In this document: piece after piece, positions 63,791 to 64,000 of the stretch
How the letters are laid out: each line of letters starts with the position of its first letter
Numbering within the stretch: position 1 is the stretch's first letter
Assembly (NCBI RefSeq): GCF_013141825.1
Contig: NZ_RZNH01000020.1
Coordinates: 27,493-91,492, forward strand
DNA length: 64,000 nt
DNA from: Marinifilum caeruleilacunae
GTDB lineage: Bacteria; Bacteroidota; Bacteroidia; Bacteroidales; Marinifilaceae
Direction: 5' to 3'
The notes under the pieces: model-generated
Told to the model about the DNA's origin: nothing
What the model saw: only the letters and a program-made list of their open reading frames with translations
Database searches by the model: none
Position numbers and translations under genes: made by a program

Positions 63791-63927
63791 ATTTGTTAAG
63801 GTTTTGCTCAAAGCTTATTAAAAGCCGCTGTGAAGGCAGCTAGTTTAAAAGGTCCAATAACTTCTCGCCGATATTCGCTGATTAATTCGCAGAGTTTCGC
63901 AGAGTGGCATCCGAATTGCACAACCAA

Positions 63928-63954
63928 GGGTTCCTGAGCGGAGTCGAAGGACCC
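63928..63954. repeat. REP-like intergenic palindrome
   Basis: Core TGAGCGGAGTCGA between near-inverted arms (GGGTTCC / AGGACCC). The TTCGACTCCGCTCA core is a frequent intergenic repeat in Bacteroidota and cyanobacteria (from memory). A TTCGCAGAG tandem (63886-63904) lies nearby. The last 190 bp otherwise hold no gene. Confidence 0.5.
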
Positions 63955-64000
63955 GGTATAAACTACTAGAATCAACAATTAAGAGATGTAGAAGTTCATA

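Noticed and set aside
63581-63811. 76-aa minus-strand ORF with repeated LFDLWTFR-type peptide
   Set aside because: It is the translation of the 8-bp tandem repeat; no start context and no independent support.

Overview
The window looks like chromosome from a low-GC, probably marine Bacteroidota (Marinilabiliales/Marinifilaceae-like). This is inferred from AT-rich codon use, start regions without clear Shine-Dalgarno sequences, several promoters of the Bacteroidota form TAnnTTTG, an Oar-like TonB-dependent receptor, DUF3857/transglutaminase and DUF3332 proteins, and the classical hisGDCBHAFIE order. I saw no rRNA, tRNA, insertion sequence, integrase or CRISPR array.

Layout. 1-6.1 kb: RND efflux operon (outer-membrane channel cut by the window edge, lipoprotein adaptor, inner-membrane pump). 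6.2-11.4 kb: secreted thioredoxin-like proteins, a zinc-free MDR oxidoreductase, a SIMPL protein, a nitroreductase and a membrane metallophosphoesterase. 11.6-13.8 kb: small poorly known exported proteins and a CPBP-like membrane protein. 13.8-16.3 kb: a LytS/LytTR-type two-component system divergent from a small ExbB/MotA-like membrane protein, with phased direct repeats facing both ways between them. 16.4-19.4 kb: a large protease-like/beta-propeller/beta-barrel protein. 19.6-28.1 kb: methionine aminopeptidase, then a surface-glycan region with two cytidylyltransferases, an SDR, a TagB/F-like polyol-phosphate transferase, two GT2 enzymes, a GT9 heptosyltransferase, an LPS-type kinase and a NUDIX hydrolase. 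28.6-37.5 kb: gamma-glutamyltransferase, Oar-like receptor, CBM9-like protein, nitroreductase, and a histidine kinase with its own periplasmic binding domain. 37.5-44.8 kb: the complete histidine operon with a histidine-rich leader peptide and attenuator. 44.8-47.9 kb: an AT-rich region with phased repeats, then P-II, ammonium transporter and a DUF3332 protein. 48-57.5 kb: an NMT1/THI5-type hybrid kinase convergent with a five-gene exopolymer-like operon (membrane-anchored unknown, YaiO-type porin, CotH kinase, HEAT protein, processive GT2). 57.7-64 kb: DsrE-like, DUF2461, HD hydrolase, two DUF3857/transglutaminase proteins, and a repeat-rich tail.

How the parts work together. Three blocks concern the envelope: efflux, LPS or polyol-phosphate glycan, and the GT2-HEAT-CotH-YaiO operon, which is the best candidate for an undescribed system. 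Two kinases carry their own solute-binding domains and probably sense small molecules directly. The his operon and the glnK-amtB pair diverge from one control region of about 800 bp. Its his side has a readable attenuator. Its middle has four ACCCCCT-type sites 52-53 bp apart (about five helical turns), and its glnK side has a strong leader hairpin. Functions are inferred from motifs read by eye; no database search was run.
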